Shown here: piece by piece, positions 35,961 through 47,249 of the stretch | Layout: each line of letters starts with the position of its first letter | Position numbering within the stretch: the stretch's first letter is position 1 | NCBI GenBank assembly: GCA_028023455.1 | Contig: JAQFVV010006221.1 | Coordinates: forward strand, 9,095,011-9,159,010 | Direction: 5' to 3' | Length of the DNA stretch: 64,000 bases | Source of the DNA: Epiperipatus broadwayi | Taxonomy: Eukaryota; Onychophora; Udeonychophora; Euonychophora; Peripatidae | Notes under the pieces: generated by a model | Seen by the model: only the letters and a program-made list of their open reading frames with translations | What the model was told of the DNA's origin: nothing | The model's database searches: none | Program-made: the position numbers and the translations under genes

Positions 35961-37738
35961 AATGAGTGTATTAAGAGGCTGTCAAAGTTCACCACTGATA
36001 ATGAATAGTTAATTATTTACTTGTTCATTCCTTTTAGATATATATACTGTGTATATTTTTTTATCTTCAGGTAAATAATACAAATACAGACAAACATGTA
36101 AATACTGATACTGATAGAATACCTTGTCTTCGAAATATTTTATTAGCTATTGCGTGGTTTTTTTAATGTAATTAATTTCATTTCATTATATATTAATTAG
36201 TCAAAAATATATCTTAAACAATTGTGTAAAAAAGATAATTTTAATTAGCATGGTTAATAGCTTTTTTTTTTTTCATTTCTCCTCTTTCATTTGATATTTT
36301 TTTTATCATTAAGAATTAATGCATTAAACGTGTTATTTTTAAATATGTTATTTTAAAAATAGTAAATAAATGCACGATATCATAGATAATTGGATATCTG
36401 AATGGACAGGTAGCTGCTATAAGAACGAACAGGCTTGGTCGTCGCTGACTTAAGATACTGAAACATTACACCTGAGTTTTAATGACGTAGCACTATTGTT
36501 TTAACAAAATGGCAAGTTTACAATATTATTCTTTTAATCACCATTTATAATTAAAGAGCAATATTTAGCAAAATTATAAATAAATTGTAAGCAAAATGAT
36601 TATATCTTTTCAATATTATTTTTTCCTATTTAAATACTAAATAAAAATTATTTTCATTATTTTAAAAAAAAATAATTTTTTACCTCTGAGTATATACATA
36701 CACATATAAATATGGATATATAATAATTTTCTTTTCAATAAAATGATTTCCACCCATGGCATGTTGAGTTCATTGCTCCTCCAGTAGCTCTTTCATAGTG
36801 AGATCAAGAATCAAACGTTTGCAAGTGATTCAAAGTTGTAGGGAAGTAATAAAAAAAAACCTCTGTTGGTCAATTAAGTGGGAACTGTCAAAATGAGTTT
36901 GCAATTTGATGCTTAAATGTTACTGAGCTTTCTAAGAAAGGAACCGTATGATTAGACTACTCCAATGAAAAGACCTTCAGCCAAATATCTACACTAATGA
37001 CATTTCCACTATGGGAAGGATTTTCCAAGATAAATAAGTCTTTGTAGAAAAGAGAGTAAACTTCCAGACATAATAGTAATAGTAGACAGTAGCAATTCTA
37101 TTACTGGGCCGAACCTAATAACAAATGTTATTGGCAGATCTCGGATTTAATAATTATGGAGCATAAATGCAATAAAGACATGGTAAGCTAAGTCTTTATT
37201 TATACCAGGAAATCTCATTAAAAAGAGCCCCAAGACTTTCTGTATCATCCATTATGAATATGTCATTATTTCAATTAAATCTAACAACAACCATATTAGC
37301 AAAGAAGCATTACATTAAGAAAACAAAATAGAATTAAAAGTATTAAATAATCATCTAAAATTGTCATATACAAATAACAGATTATTATTAAAACACAACT
37401 ATGAAATAAATATCAGCCTATCCAACATTATCCTCACACTCGTGGTTATATACATTAAAAAAAAATCCATCACTCAAAATAATAAATGCATTCATTAATA
37501 CTGATACCAAATAAAATCAAAAACTTTTAGTACGTCTATGCACAATCCATATTGTGATTTAATATTTATTACAAGCTGTACTAAAAAAAAAGCAGAAATG
37601 ACACAAAACAAACACAATAACTATATACAGATAACAAATATTTGTTTTATAAATATAATGTAAAGAGTAAAAAGTATTTTTTTAAATAAATTAATCTGAA
37701 TAAATTTATGTGAAATTTTTTATTGCTTTGATTATGAT
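35961..37738. other. AT-rich stretch, no gene recognised
   Basis: The part 36750-37230 is less AT-biased and shows no repeat structure or reading frame that I recognise. The rest is low-complexity. Confidence 0.35.
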
Positions 37739-37835
37739 GATGTGATGTGATGTGATGTACTGTGGCTTCTCCTTAAACGAAGTCAAGAATATCTCAGCAA
37801 TTATGCCCAGATAAACCTGTTAGCCACTTAATTTG
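37739..37835 (-). mobile_element. LINE A 3' tail (copy 2)
   Basis: ATGTGATGTGATGTGATGTA followed by GGCTTCTCCTTAAACGAAGT and AAACCTGTTAGCCACTTAAT matches the 3' end of LINE A at 16973-17063. It is truncated to about 97 bp, before any coding sequence. Same strand as copies 1 and 3. Confidence 0.8.
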
Positions 37836-39291
37836 CCATCTTTTAACAAATCTGAAATTTATTTATAGCACGTATATATTATGCTCAAACACATAGGTAA
37901 TGTTAGTTACTACAATATCAAATTAAAATGCTTTAAAATATATTCTATTCTAAAGTTAAAAACATTTTAATTTTTAAAAAAATAGCTGAAAGTGGTGGCT
38001 AATTGCGAAATTTTATTTAAGAATGCTTTCAGTTGTAATGTTGCAATGTTTTTAGGTTAGTATATAAAAAAAAAATACAGTTCTAGTGTTATCTTGGAGC
38101 ATGTCATGTGACACTTCGTGCACTGGTAATTTTAACCAGTGATTTATTAAATATTTGTTAAATATATCCAATATGGCTGCCGAACAGTGAAAAGGTTAAC
38201 TTTTTTTTCATTTCCTATTATTTTTTTGTATTTGTGATCATGAGAATCAGATTGAAATTCTTTCATATCCTTACTTAGCTTTAATTTTATATAATAATAA
38301 AATATAGCTTCTTTATTAAAATATACTTTGACATACCAATGTATGAACACTTAAATTTCTTAGTTATGTAACACAATACTTTTGTGTTCCTTCTCAATCT
38401 TATTCTTAGAATTTTAATTACTTTATTCAAATTTCATAACTTTATTATTAACATATTTACTTATAGAAAACCAAAACTCAATTTTTATTGTTTATCTCTT
38501 TAAAGCTCTGTTAAATGAATAATAATGTTTAGTGTTGTTTTTTTTTTTGTTTATCTGTTTTTGCAGGATATATTTTAGGACCAATATTTTGCACTTACCC
38601 AACATGTATTCTTGTATTTTCTAATTTAACATAGTTTATGTTTCCAGTGTAAAAAATTGCTGAATTCAGCAAATAATATATATATATTTGAGTGTATATA
38701 TAATAATTATTATTTTGTTCACTCAGTATCAGTCATTATAAATAAGTTAGACTATTCTAACTTTTATAGTTAAACAGACAAAAAAAATCCCAAAAAATAA
38801 ATTCCAAGATGAGTTTTAAACAACTAATCTATAAAACACACGTGTCCCTTTAAATCATATGTAACTCCTTTAGTCTACTTGATATTTTGTGATATTGCCT
38901 TCTAACTTCTGCATCAAGCACTCATTTCCAAAAGACTTCAATGGCTTACTAATTGTAGATTTTCATTTTATTCCATCTTTAACCATATTTTTCCAATAAA
39001 AGCAATCAATAGATATGCCTTTTCTATGAAAATCATGCTCAAATTTATTATAAAATATCTTATAGAAAGACTATTATATGTTTTTTAATGATTACATTGT
39101 ATATATAGATCATAAACTGTTGACAAGTCCTGATCAAGTGTACCCTATGTTTTTTTATTAATCAAAATGCAAAAGACAAAAAATAATAATTATCACATTA
39201 GTCACAATTTGGATAAAATAATATATTTGCATACTAGGGGGGAGATAACAGCCTTTATGCAGTTCTACTTCAGGAAAAAAATCAATGCCAA
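37836..39291. other. AT-rich stretch, no gene recognised
   Basis: A minus-strand frame at 38147-38350 has no recognisable family. Nothing else assigned. Confidence 0.35.
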
Positions 39292-39768
39292 TTTAGTTTG
39301 CGCTCACAGTCATTTTGAAATCTAAAGACCAGCCAAAAACACCACTGACATATTGAACCGATAAATAACATAAATATTGAGTAAAAGTACTTTAAATTCA
39401 TATTTTAGAAATTATAAACTAGTAAAAATAATACGCTTTATTTTATATGGGCATAGAGTATAATCTTTTAGTATTTGGAAATTATAAGCTTGGTTTCATC
39501 AGACTTCTGCAACTTTTGACCGATACTTTGTATCGACCAAACCACCCTTCCCCCTCCCCACAAATTCCAGCGCTTTGCGCCATCATATTTTAAATATTTT
39601 ATGAAGATAAATTAAAAAAAAAAAAAAATCCCTAATAAAATAAAGCCTATTATTTTTACTAGCTTATAATTTCTAAAATATGAATTTAAAGTACTTTTAT
39701 TCAATATTTATGTCATTTATCAGTTCGGTGATTTTTAGATTTCAAAATGGCTGTGCAAACTAAATCAG
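39292..39768. mobile_element. long palindromic element (~480 bp)
   Basis: TTTAGTTTGCGCTCACAGTC mirrors the complement ending at about 39768. TAAAGTACTTTTA and AATTATAAACTAGTAAAAAT mirror each other. The core (39480-39600) is single-copy and relatively GC-rich (ACCACCCTTCCCCCTCCCC). It shares CATTTTGAAATCTAAA-GACC/ATCACC and AACACC themes with the MITE at 8984-9364 (ATTTTGAATTTG, AACACCC), possibly the same superfamily. Confidence 0.7.
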
Positions 39769-39907
39769 GATCAAAAAAATCTTCAATATTACTTTACAGA
39801 AAATTCATGGAGGGAAATACTCACCAGAATAGTGAAATATCAATTAGTTGTTACATTCTTGTAATTTCATTTAATCATTCATTGATACAATTGAATGGTT
39901 AGCTAGA

Positions 39908-40180
39908 TTGCCTATGGCTAACTATCTTAAAAAAATTAAATTTTCTTGGAACCTGAAAGATCTTTCAACTTTCACCCAGATTAGAGGCCATGTTATTTTC
40001 ATGGCAGATAGATACACTAACTATTATGCTGTCAGGTCTTACATATATATAATTATTTTTTCATTATCAAATATCTCGGATCAAATATATATGAAAAAAA
40101 TCCTAAAAATATTTAAAATAAAATATGTTATGATACAGTATTACAATTTTTTAAAATTCGATCTAAATTGTCTACACTAA
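39908..40180 (+). other. open frame of unknown significance
   Basis: A 90-codon frame (MPMANYLKKIKFSWNLKD...) starts with ordinary residues, but its C-terminal half is Ile/Lys/Tyr-rich as expected from AT-rich noncoding DNA. No domain recognised. Most likely not a gene. Confidence 0.1.
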
Positions 40181-40194
40181 AAGACTCACAAAAT

Positions 40195-40324
40195 GTAGTT
40201 TAATTTGTCAAGCATTGGTGGTTGAGAGGTCAGTGACAGCTGCTTTACAAGCAGTTGTCCCGGATTAGCGGGTTCGCTTCCCGGCTGATGCTATGACACA
40301 TGAAAAAAAAAAGTAATTTAATTT
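40195..40324 (+). mobile_element. tRNA-derived SINE, copy S5
   Basis: Body 40207-40312: GTCAAGCATTGGTGGTTGAG, CAGCTGCTTTACAAGCAGTT, a B box GGTTCGCTTCCC, GATGCTATGACACAT and an A-rich end. Flanked by GTAGTTTAATTT (40195-40206) and GTAATTTAATTT (40313-40324), an 11/12 target duplication. Confidence 0.85.
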
Positions 40325-40430
40325 TAAAGAAAAAAAAACTCTTCAGCTTTATATATAAACATTTATTAAATCTATATAAAAAATGATATTGAATTAATTA
40401 CAATATTTAATCTTACAGATTTAATATAGG

Positions 40431-40905
40431 GTATATGAGCATAGACTTTCACATGACCCACCACTCTCCACTCTATCTAATAACACTGATACACTCAAGC
40501 ACATATATGCTGAAAAGATAAATAATCACCAATATACGTATTTCATGCTAAACCAGCAATCATCAGTTGGTCCAGATTATCATCTCCCACACATATATAC
40601 TATAAGTGCTCAGATATATATTAAGATAGACAATCTGGACGGTTGAAGAGTTGGAGTGTGTAGTAGATTGGAGCCAGTCCATTAAAGTATGAAGATTGTC
40701 TATCTTAATATATATCTGAGCACTTATAGTATATATGTGTGGGAGATGATAATCTGGACCAACTGATGATTGCTGGTTTAGCATGAAATACGTATATTGG
40801 TGATTATTTATCTTTTCAGCATATATGTGCTTGAGTGTATCAGTGTTATTAGATAGAGTGGAGAGCGGTGGGTCATGTGAAAGTCTGTTCCTATACCCTA
40901 TATTA
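40431..40905. mobile_element. fold-back family F, full-length reference copy
   Basis: Two arms of about 205 bp are almost perfectly complementary: TATAGGGTATATGAGCATAG on the left mirrors the right end, and all blocks (CACTGATACACTCAAGCACA, CACCAATATACGTATTTCAT, AACCAGCAATCATCAGTTGG, AGTGCTCAGATATATATTAA) recur in complement. A ~65-bp spacer (40631-40700) contains GGACGGTTGAAGAGTTGGAG. No ORF of significance, so it is non-autonomous. Other copies: 14.98, 21.97, 23.05, 26.97, 31.43 and 49.64 kb. Confidence 0.8.
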
Positions 40906-41162
40906 CATATATAGACACATTGTATACATTAAGCCTGTGTTTCAGTTCTTACAGATTTATGAAGGCATATATATCAAATTAATAATCCTATTATAAATAG
41001 TTAACACTAGAATGCGTATTAAATTATATTTGGGAATAGTTATTAAAATGCAAATAAAATTATAGGTTTTTCTATATTTGGCTCAGATGTTTAATAAAAA
41101 AAAGTTTTTAAATCTATTAAAATCATTTTCAACTCTTCATTACTTGCAGTAAAAAATTTTAA

Positions 41163-41550
41163 AGATGGGAAGGGAAAGGGGATAGAAAATAAAAGAAAGG
41201 CAACAAGAAAACAAATCAATTGATCAATGTCAACAAACAAACAAAAAAAAGTAATGATAATCTTTTTTAATAATCTACTTGTTCAATCGGTAAAAACAAA
41301 GAGAGAAACAGCTCATAAATAATAATAAATTTTATGCTGAACTATTATTCATCTTTTACCAAACAATATATAAATAGAAGTAAAGCAGAGTTCGATATCA
41401 GCATTATCCTACAATTCTGACTTTGCTTTTGCCTACTAAAAACCAAAATTATCATTGATATAAACAACATACATTAGTCAGAAAATTGTCTCTTTCAATT
41501 GAAAGCAACTAATATCCATTTTTAACTATAATAATAAATCCAATGCACAC
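41163..41550. other. purine-rich patch and AT-rich spacer
   Basis: 41163-41230 is A/G-rich (GATGGGAAGGGAAAGGGGAT). Nothing else recognised. Confidence 0.4.
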
Positions 41551-41554
41551 ATAT

Positions 41555-41862
41555 GCGATGCGATGTATTTGGCTTCTCCTTAAACGAAGTCAAGAATATC
41601 TCAGCAATTATGCCCAGATAAACCTGTTAGCCACTTTATTTTCCATTCCTCACTCTAAATTTTCACATATTCTGCTCCATTCCATTTCCACAACATAATC
41701 TTTGTCAACTCTATAGCCTTTATATCTAAATCCCCCTTATCTTTTCACAAACCCAGCATAAAAACCAATAATTCACTTTCTGTATAATCACTTTTTCATA
41801 TTTATTCTTCCATAATTTCATTATATGTACCCTTTGTGTTTTTAAGCATTTACATTCAATTA
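41555..41862 (-). pseudogene. LINE A 3' end (copy 3)
   Basis: The minus strand carries the last ~75 codons of LINE A plus its 3' hairpin and the ATCGCATCGCAT tail. It aligns block by block with 16980-17285. A 1-base deletion in the Ser/Asp/Tyr block breaks the frame. The LINE sequence stops at about 41862 and is followed directly by an M2 MITE end. Confidence 0.8.
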
Positions 41863-41910
41863 AAACTCTATACAGTAGCACTGCTCAGTGCAAGCCAGAG
41901 TAATTAATGG
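41863..41910. mobile_element. MITE family M2, partial copy adjoining LINE A copy 3
   Basis: AAAACTCTATACAGTAGCAC, GTGCAAGCCAGAGTAATTAA matches the left ~50 bp of the M2 family (compare 44087-44140). Confidence 0.65.
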
Positions 41911-42241
41911 GTGATCATGTGATGCTTGATATTTTAATAAATCAAATGATTAATTGTATAGGAGTTCATAAGAAATATCAACAGTGACAGAACTGAGCCA
42001 TTATCCTTGAACCTTGAGTTCCAGAACCTGCCACTGCACTAATACTAATATAATGTTAGATTGGCTGTGGATTGACTAGGTAAAATATTTCACCCTAAAT
42101 TTAAATTCCAGTCTACAATCATGGAAGATTATAATAGTAACCATTATGGGCCTAAGTTACTCATGTTTAATTATATATGTGTGTGAAGTTATATAAGAAA
42201 TAATCTCAGTGCATAATGTTGGCGGAAATTAAATATCAAAC

Positions 42242-42539
42242 ATTAAATCATTCTCCAAATGGTTAAGAAATTTCAGTTACACCTCTGTGAATACATATAT
42301 AAAAGTTCAACTCCCAAATAGCTAATGTTGTTGGAGAGTCTCACTGTTATTTAAGAGTCAGACTGTAGTCAAGCGTTGGTGGCCTAGTGGTTAGCATAAC
42401 TGCCTTCCAAGCAGCTGGCCTGGGTTTGCTTCCCAGTCAATGTATTTGACATATGGAGAAAAAAAAAGTCAGACTTTTATATATGTATTCACAGAGGGCG
42501 TAGCTGAAATTTCTTAACATTTGGAAAGCGATTTAATAT
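42242..42539. mobile_element. hairpin element carrying a nested SINE
   Basis: ATTAAATCATTCTCCAAATG, AAGAAATTTCAG and CTCTGTGAATACATATATAA on the left are mirrored in complement on the right (42476-42539). The SINE S6 lies in the loop region between the arms, so the hairpin predates it. No target duplication of the hairpin itself was assigned. Confidence 0.75.
42356..42475 (+). mobile_element. tRNA-Gly(TCC)-derived SINE, copy S6, with 9-bp TSD
   Basis: Body 42365-42466. From 42371 it follows tRNA-Gly: GCGTTGGTGG, A box TAGTGGTTAGCATAA, anticodon arm ACTGC-CTTCCAA-GCAGC with anticodon UCC, T arm CTGGG-TTTGCTT-CCCAG, acceptor strand pairing with G-U wobbles. It is the most tRNA-like copy, but it has a TTTGACATAT tail with oligo-A and identical flanks AGTCAGACT (42356-42364 and 42467-42475). 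That marks it as a retroposed SINE rather than a tRNA gene. Confidence 0.88.
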
Positions 42540-42834
42540 TTTATGCAGTTGTATAAAACTAATACAAAATATTAATATGATTTTCATAAAACATGTACTC
42601 TCTTCATACTTAGCATGTTAATGTCATATTATATAATTTTCATAACATGAAATGCATAATAAAAAACTAAACGCTTTAAATTCACCAAATTATCTATCCT
42701 AACTTTTATATAATCATTTTAGAACATTATTTTGAATATGTCCAAAAAGTATTATGAATATATTTTATGTCCATAAATAAATTCTGCACTTATGCATAAA
42801 GTAAAAGGCATAAAATAGAAGCATTACATAAATG

Positions 42835-43402
42835 CAGAAGACATATGCTGGTTATGTCATAGAGAAACTGAGACACAAGAACATTTTCTTTTTACCTGCC
42901 CTGCATTTGATAATATTCGTTCATCCATACCATCATTGTACAAACAAAGAAATTGTGACATTCAAACACTTTTACAATCATTTCCTTAAGGGTAGCTACC
43001 CACATATTTGAGCAAGTACTTTTATATTATTTTCACTATGGTGTACAAGATGCTCCTTCATGTACAACAATAATCCAAGAAGACATCCAAACACATTCTG
43101 GAACAAAATGGAACATCTCTGCTTAAGGGTTGAAAAAATTGTATCCCAAAAGATGTACACAGACACTTGGTCTATATTGCAACAGCGCTCAAAATTACAG
43201 ATGAAAAAAAGACTAATAAAAAACAGAACTAAGAGCCTTATGAGTGCACAAAACTGATTGGATGTGTATATATTTTTAAAAAAAATGTAAATTCAAATTT
43301 GTAAACCACATAACTTCAATTCATCTGCATGTGGTAAAATAGTTAAAAATGTAACCTTTTTCTTGTTATATTCAATAAAGTCCTTTTGAAAGATAAAATA
43401 GA
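42835..43402 (+). pseudogene. LINE B, ORF2 C-terminus and 3' UTR (copy 1)
   Basis: In one frame 42837 onward reads AEDICWLCHRETETQEHFLF and then TCPAFDNIR, giving a CX2CX8HX4C motif with the same spacing as LINE A. After a frameshift the frame MYNNNPRRHPNTFWNKMEHL (43060-43257) continues to a stop. It is basic at its end (KKRLIKNRTKS). The 3' UTR ends in AATAAAGTCCTTTTGAAAGA. The copy at 30296-30680 shares the last ~385 bp. No catalytic domain remains. Clade not assigned. Confidence 0.75.
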
Positions 43403-43779
43403 AGCACTAGATTATTAAAATTAAAAATGATTAATCTATTTTAAGGAATCATAGAACACGAATAATATAGAAAAGAAAATGGTAGTACCAAAAAACTCAT
43501 TAAAAATTAAAAAACAATTTGATTATTCACAGAAATACATATAAAGTGTTTAATTTTACAAAATAACAATGATGATGAAATTTTGTTATTTACATTTGCT
43601 TTCATTCAAAGTAAAAGTTTAATGTGACTGGAACCAATCCAAGATTTTGGCAATGTTGGCATATTTTGTTTCCAGAATTATTTTCTAACTCCCATTGGTT
43701 AAAGTAGTAAGAATAATTGAATTAATTAGAAAATAATCAGATGTTGATTAAGACAAAACACTGTTGTTGGATGGGGCGG

Positions 43780-43932
43780 AGCTGAAATAATCAGAGGGAA
43801 AAACTGAGCCTCATATTTAACAATCTCTTAATGTTAAATTAATCTTCAGTTAATAAATATAAATATGAATTTTTAATAGTCAGAGATGGATGAAATAATG
43901 CAGAAATACAGAAAATCCTCAGAGAATTATAT
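43780..43932 (+). repeat. direct repeat D, first unit
   Basis: AATCAGAGGGAAAAACTGAG, CTCATATTTAACAATCTCTT, CTTCAGTTAATAAATATAAA, GATGAAATAATGCAGAAATA. The second unit is at 44328-44478. Divergence is moderate. Confidence 0.7.
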
Positions 43933-44073
43933 ATATACACTAACAGTCAGTACACCTAAAGTAAATAATGAGCTTACCTAATTTAGCTTTGATCATATAT
44001 AAACATACCATTTACTGACATACACATAGACTATGATTTACGCATGCTAATGTAATTTCAAGAGAACAATAAG

Positions 44074-44244
44074 TATTCAACAAGGCAAAACTCTCCATAC
44101 AGTAGTGCCACCCTGTGCCAACCAGAGTAATCAATGGAGTAGGCACTAGATAGGGATTTTATGCACAAGCCTTCTGGCATCCATTGATTACTCTGGTTGG
44201 CACAGGGTGGCACTACTGTATGGAGAGTTCTGCCTTGTTGAATA
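44074..44244. mobile_element. MITE family M2, near-perfect hairpin copy b
   Basis: TATTCAACAAGGCAAAACTC on the left mirrors its complement at 44225-44244. CAGTAGTGCCACCCTGTGCC mirrors GGCACAGGGTGGCACTACTG. The loop holds GGCACTAGATAGGGATTTTA. High arm identity makes this the reference for M2. No coding sequence. Confidence 0.85.
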
Positions 44245-44327
44245 ACAATTATGTGCTAGTATAAGAGATAGTGATCATGTGATGTTTAGTGGTTTAACAA
44301 TAAGTAATTCTGAAATCACTCTTAACT

Positions 44328-44478
44328 AATCAGAGGGAGAGGCTGATCCTCATATTTAACAACCTCTTAATATTATATTAGACTTCAGTTAATAGATGTA
44401 AATATAATTTTTTAATCGCCTGAAATAGATGAACTAATGTAGAAGTACTGAAAACTTCCAGAAAGCTATATGCTGTAA
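44328..44478 (+). repeat. direct repeat D, second unit
   Basis: AATCAGAGGGAGAGGCTGAT, CTCATATTTAACAACCTCTT, CTTCAGTTAATAGATGTAAA, GATGAACTAATGTAGAAGTA, about 548 bp after unit one. MITE M2b sits between the two units. Confidence 0.7.
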
Positions 44479-44645
44479 AAAACATCACCCCCCTCCCCAC
44501 CAAAAATAAATAATTATTAGTCGAACTTCATATTTTTTTGATAAAAATTAGAGGAAATTATCTATAAAAGTATATAAAATACACATGTGTAGCATGCAGA
44601 GTTCTTTCTTATTGCATTGCCAAATACATATAATATTAATTTCAT

Positions 44646-44844
44646 CTATATTCTTTAGTACTTTTTATAATGCTTTTTTGCAATTCACTATTGACAGTTT
44701 CGATTGCCTCAGCAATCTTCTTCGGAACTTATATTTCCAAATCTCAACTCTAAGTAGATGTTCTGAAGAAGATTGCTGGGGCAATCGAAACTGTCAATAG
44801 TAGATTGTAAAAAAAAGCATTGTAAAAAGTACTAAAGAATATAG
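44646..44844. repeat. hairpin repeat with hammerhead-like core
   Basis: CTATATTCTTTAGTACTTTT mirrors its complement at 44825-44844. ACAGTTTCGATTGCC mirrors GGCAATCGAAACTGT. The right arm contains CTGAAGAA, a GATTGC-TGGG-GCAATC stem and GAAAC, an order like the hammerhead catalytic core. The frame at 44585-44800 runs through this palindrome and is not called. Confidence 0.65.
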
Positions 44845-45817
44845 AAGGTACAAGGTTCTTTTACTTGGACTTATAAAAATAATTAATAAAAAAATTGACA
44901 ATTTTAAGTTGACGAAACACTGCTTGCAATAAAAAGAAATTCAAAAAATTGTCAGTGCTATGATTTGTCAACGATACATACGATAAAATTACGATTTGAA
45001 CAATGATAAAGAAATAAAGAGAGAAATAATAATCTTTCTATGATACTGGTTCTAGGATCAAAAAAGAATAGATTTAAAATGATAGAAATGGCAAATGTTT
45101 CACTCCAAGAAAGTGATCTCCAAGTAGAGAAAAATATAAAATGTATTTTATGTTAAAAATCATAGAATGTTAACATGTAACAAAAAAAGTAATAATAATT
45201 TTAGTCATTAACAATTCTTTTTATTATTATTTTACATTATTAATTTGGTTTAGGGAAAAATTATGGTGCAGCAGAACTGATGCTATGGTTTATTTAAAAT
45301 AGTAGTCATATATTCATATATTGTAAATATTGATAATTTTTGACTTAATGTAGTGATATTCTCAGTGACAATGAGAGGGAAATTACCACTTGAACAATTT
45401 GTATAAAAAAAGCATCGCTATTATTTATTCACACATATCTTAGTACAAAAATATTGTACTGGTAACCTGTAGGGAGTACCTTTAAATATGATAAATCAAT
45501 GCAACTTTCATAGAGTCACATATAAAGTAGATAATAATGGAGATGATTGAACCTAAAACAGCTTATATTTCCCAATCATGTTCCCAAAATCAATACTAGT
45601 GATTTCAAATAAAAAAGACCATTTTCAGCTTTTACTAGGGTCACCATGCTGAATAGGCCAATTTCAAATACTATAATCCCTCAATTCATGATAACATTCA
45701 GCATTTGCTCAGGTGTTAAATGTTCTCTCTAATATTTTTTTTTTCTTATGATAAAGGCAGAAGTATATACTCTTATTTTTCTCCTTTACTTTCTTTGCAT
45801 TTCTTCATATATTCATA
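44845..45817. other. AT-rich stretch, nothing recognised
   Basis: No feature recognised. Confidence 0.35.
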
Positions 45818-46140
45818 TTGTACCGGATCGATCCACAGAATGATTTTACTTATACTGTATTTGTTTTGGCTGGTTTCAAACTTCTTCATAATACATTTAT
45901 AATCTTATTTAATTATAAATGTTACGTGAACGAATTGGCACGTTCGAGCAAAATGGGAGATATTATTGATAGCTTTAACTATCAACAATGGCCCACCTTG
46001 GCTGCTAGATTCAAACCCCTACGATCCAAACACTTTATTTGTTTCGGAATAAACTCTGGGTGCCAGCTATCTATTCAGAAGAATAAACAACGTATTTGTT
46101 CAGTAGGCTCATAATCCAGCGCTCGAAACGATCCCAAAAA
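45818..46140 (+). other. balanced-composition segment with open frame, unassigned
   Basis: The segment has more even base composition than its surroundings, and a 98-codon frame (MYRIDPQNDFTY...) ends at 46114. Residues 45-75 (SSKMGDIIDSFNYQQWPTLA) look protein-like, but I recognise no family. AATAAA-like sites (46050, 46083) and CCAGCGCTCGAAACGATCCC near 46117 could belong to the end of an LTR or other retroelement. Low confidence as a gene. Confidence 0.2.
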
Positions 46141-47249
46141 CTAGCTGTCTAATTTTAATCAATAATAAAATATAGGAAAAAAGAATTGGTAAGAAGAGAT
46201 TGATAAAAAGAATTTGATAAAAGGAATTGACTGACAAATAAAGTTTAAGTTTTAAAGACAATTTATTTTAATGAGCATTAATTATACTAAATTTAAATAT
46301 CTTTATAATTTTTAACTAACATAATATTGGTATTTTTGTCACGCACATTTTAAATTAACACAATATAATATATCTTATGAGAAAGCATAAGATATATGAC
46401 TTGACTTTTTACTTCTATTTAAAAATTAAAATAAATAATTAAATACAAGCAGTCATTAATATTATTGTTTTATTTGAATCAGTAATCACAAAATCTGTGG
46501 GTCATCTCCAGTGAGTTAATAAATTTATAAAAACTGAAGTCAGAAATAAAATATTATATAAGTAATGCCTTCATAATCTAGAACAAATATTTCCAATTGC
46601 TAAAGTTGAATCCTTATCTGGAATAAATGAGTTAATAAGAATATTAAAAATGATTTTATACATGAAATCTAATTTCTAATATATATTTTTTTCTGTTAAT
46701 GCTAAAATATATGATTGTCGACGTCATTCAATATATCTTAAATATATATATTGCTTATTTCAGAATTTTTTTATTCTTGTTTATTTTTAAAATAATGTGC
46801 ATTTTAATAATGGAAAAAACTCATTAAACTAAAGAAACACTATATAGTTTACAGACAGTTCAAGTGAATAAATTAAATTTTAAAAAATTTCACTTTAGTC
46901 AGTTGTGGAAATGTGCTCAGAAATCACATGACTACCAAGACAATTAACCATGCAAATATTTATTAAATTTGATGTAGCTTTAATTATCAAAATGCTTGAA
47001 TAAATTACATTTAACAAATGGGAAAGAATTGACTATTACAACTGACATGATCAAGTGATAATGGTTAAATAGTACTTGTTGCATAGTTATTTCAGTCTGT
47101 TTAAAAATACCACACATTTAAAATTGTTTCAACAATGCTTATTTTGAAAAAAGGATAGGAATCAATGTTTTAAATAATATAATGATTTATGCAAAGAGAT
47201 GAAGCTAACTATGTCGACAGAAAAGAAATTTACGTCTAATATGCATGTT
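46141..47249. other. AT-rich stretch, nothing recognised
   Basis: No feature recognised. Confidence 0.35.

Noticed and set aside
42371-42442. Functional tRNA-Gly(UCC) gene
   Set aside because: The cloverleaf is nearly intact, but several wobble or changed positions, a SINE-type tail with oligo-A and an exact 9-bp target duplication identify it as retroposed.
45818-46114. Host gene exon
   Set aside because: Balanced composition is suggestive, but there is no recognisable domain, conserved splice context or repeat match. Kept only as an unassigned segment.
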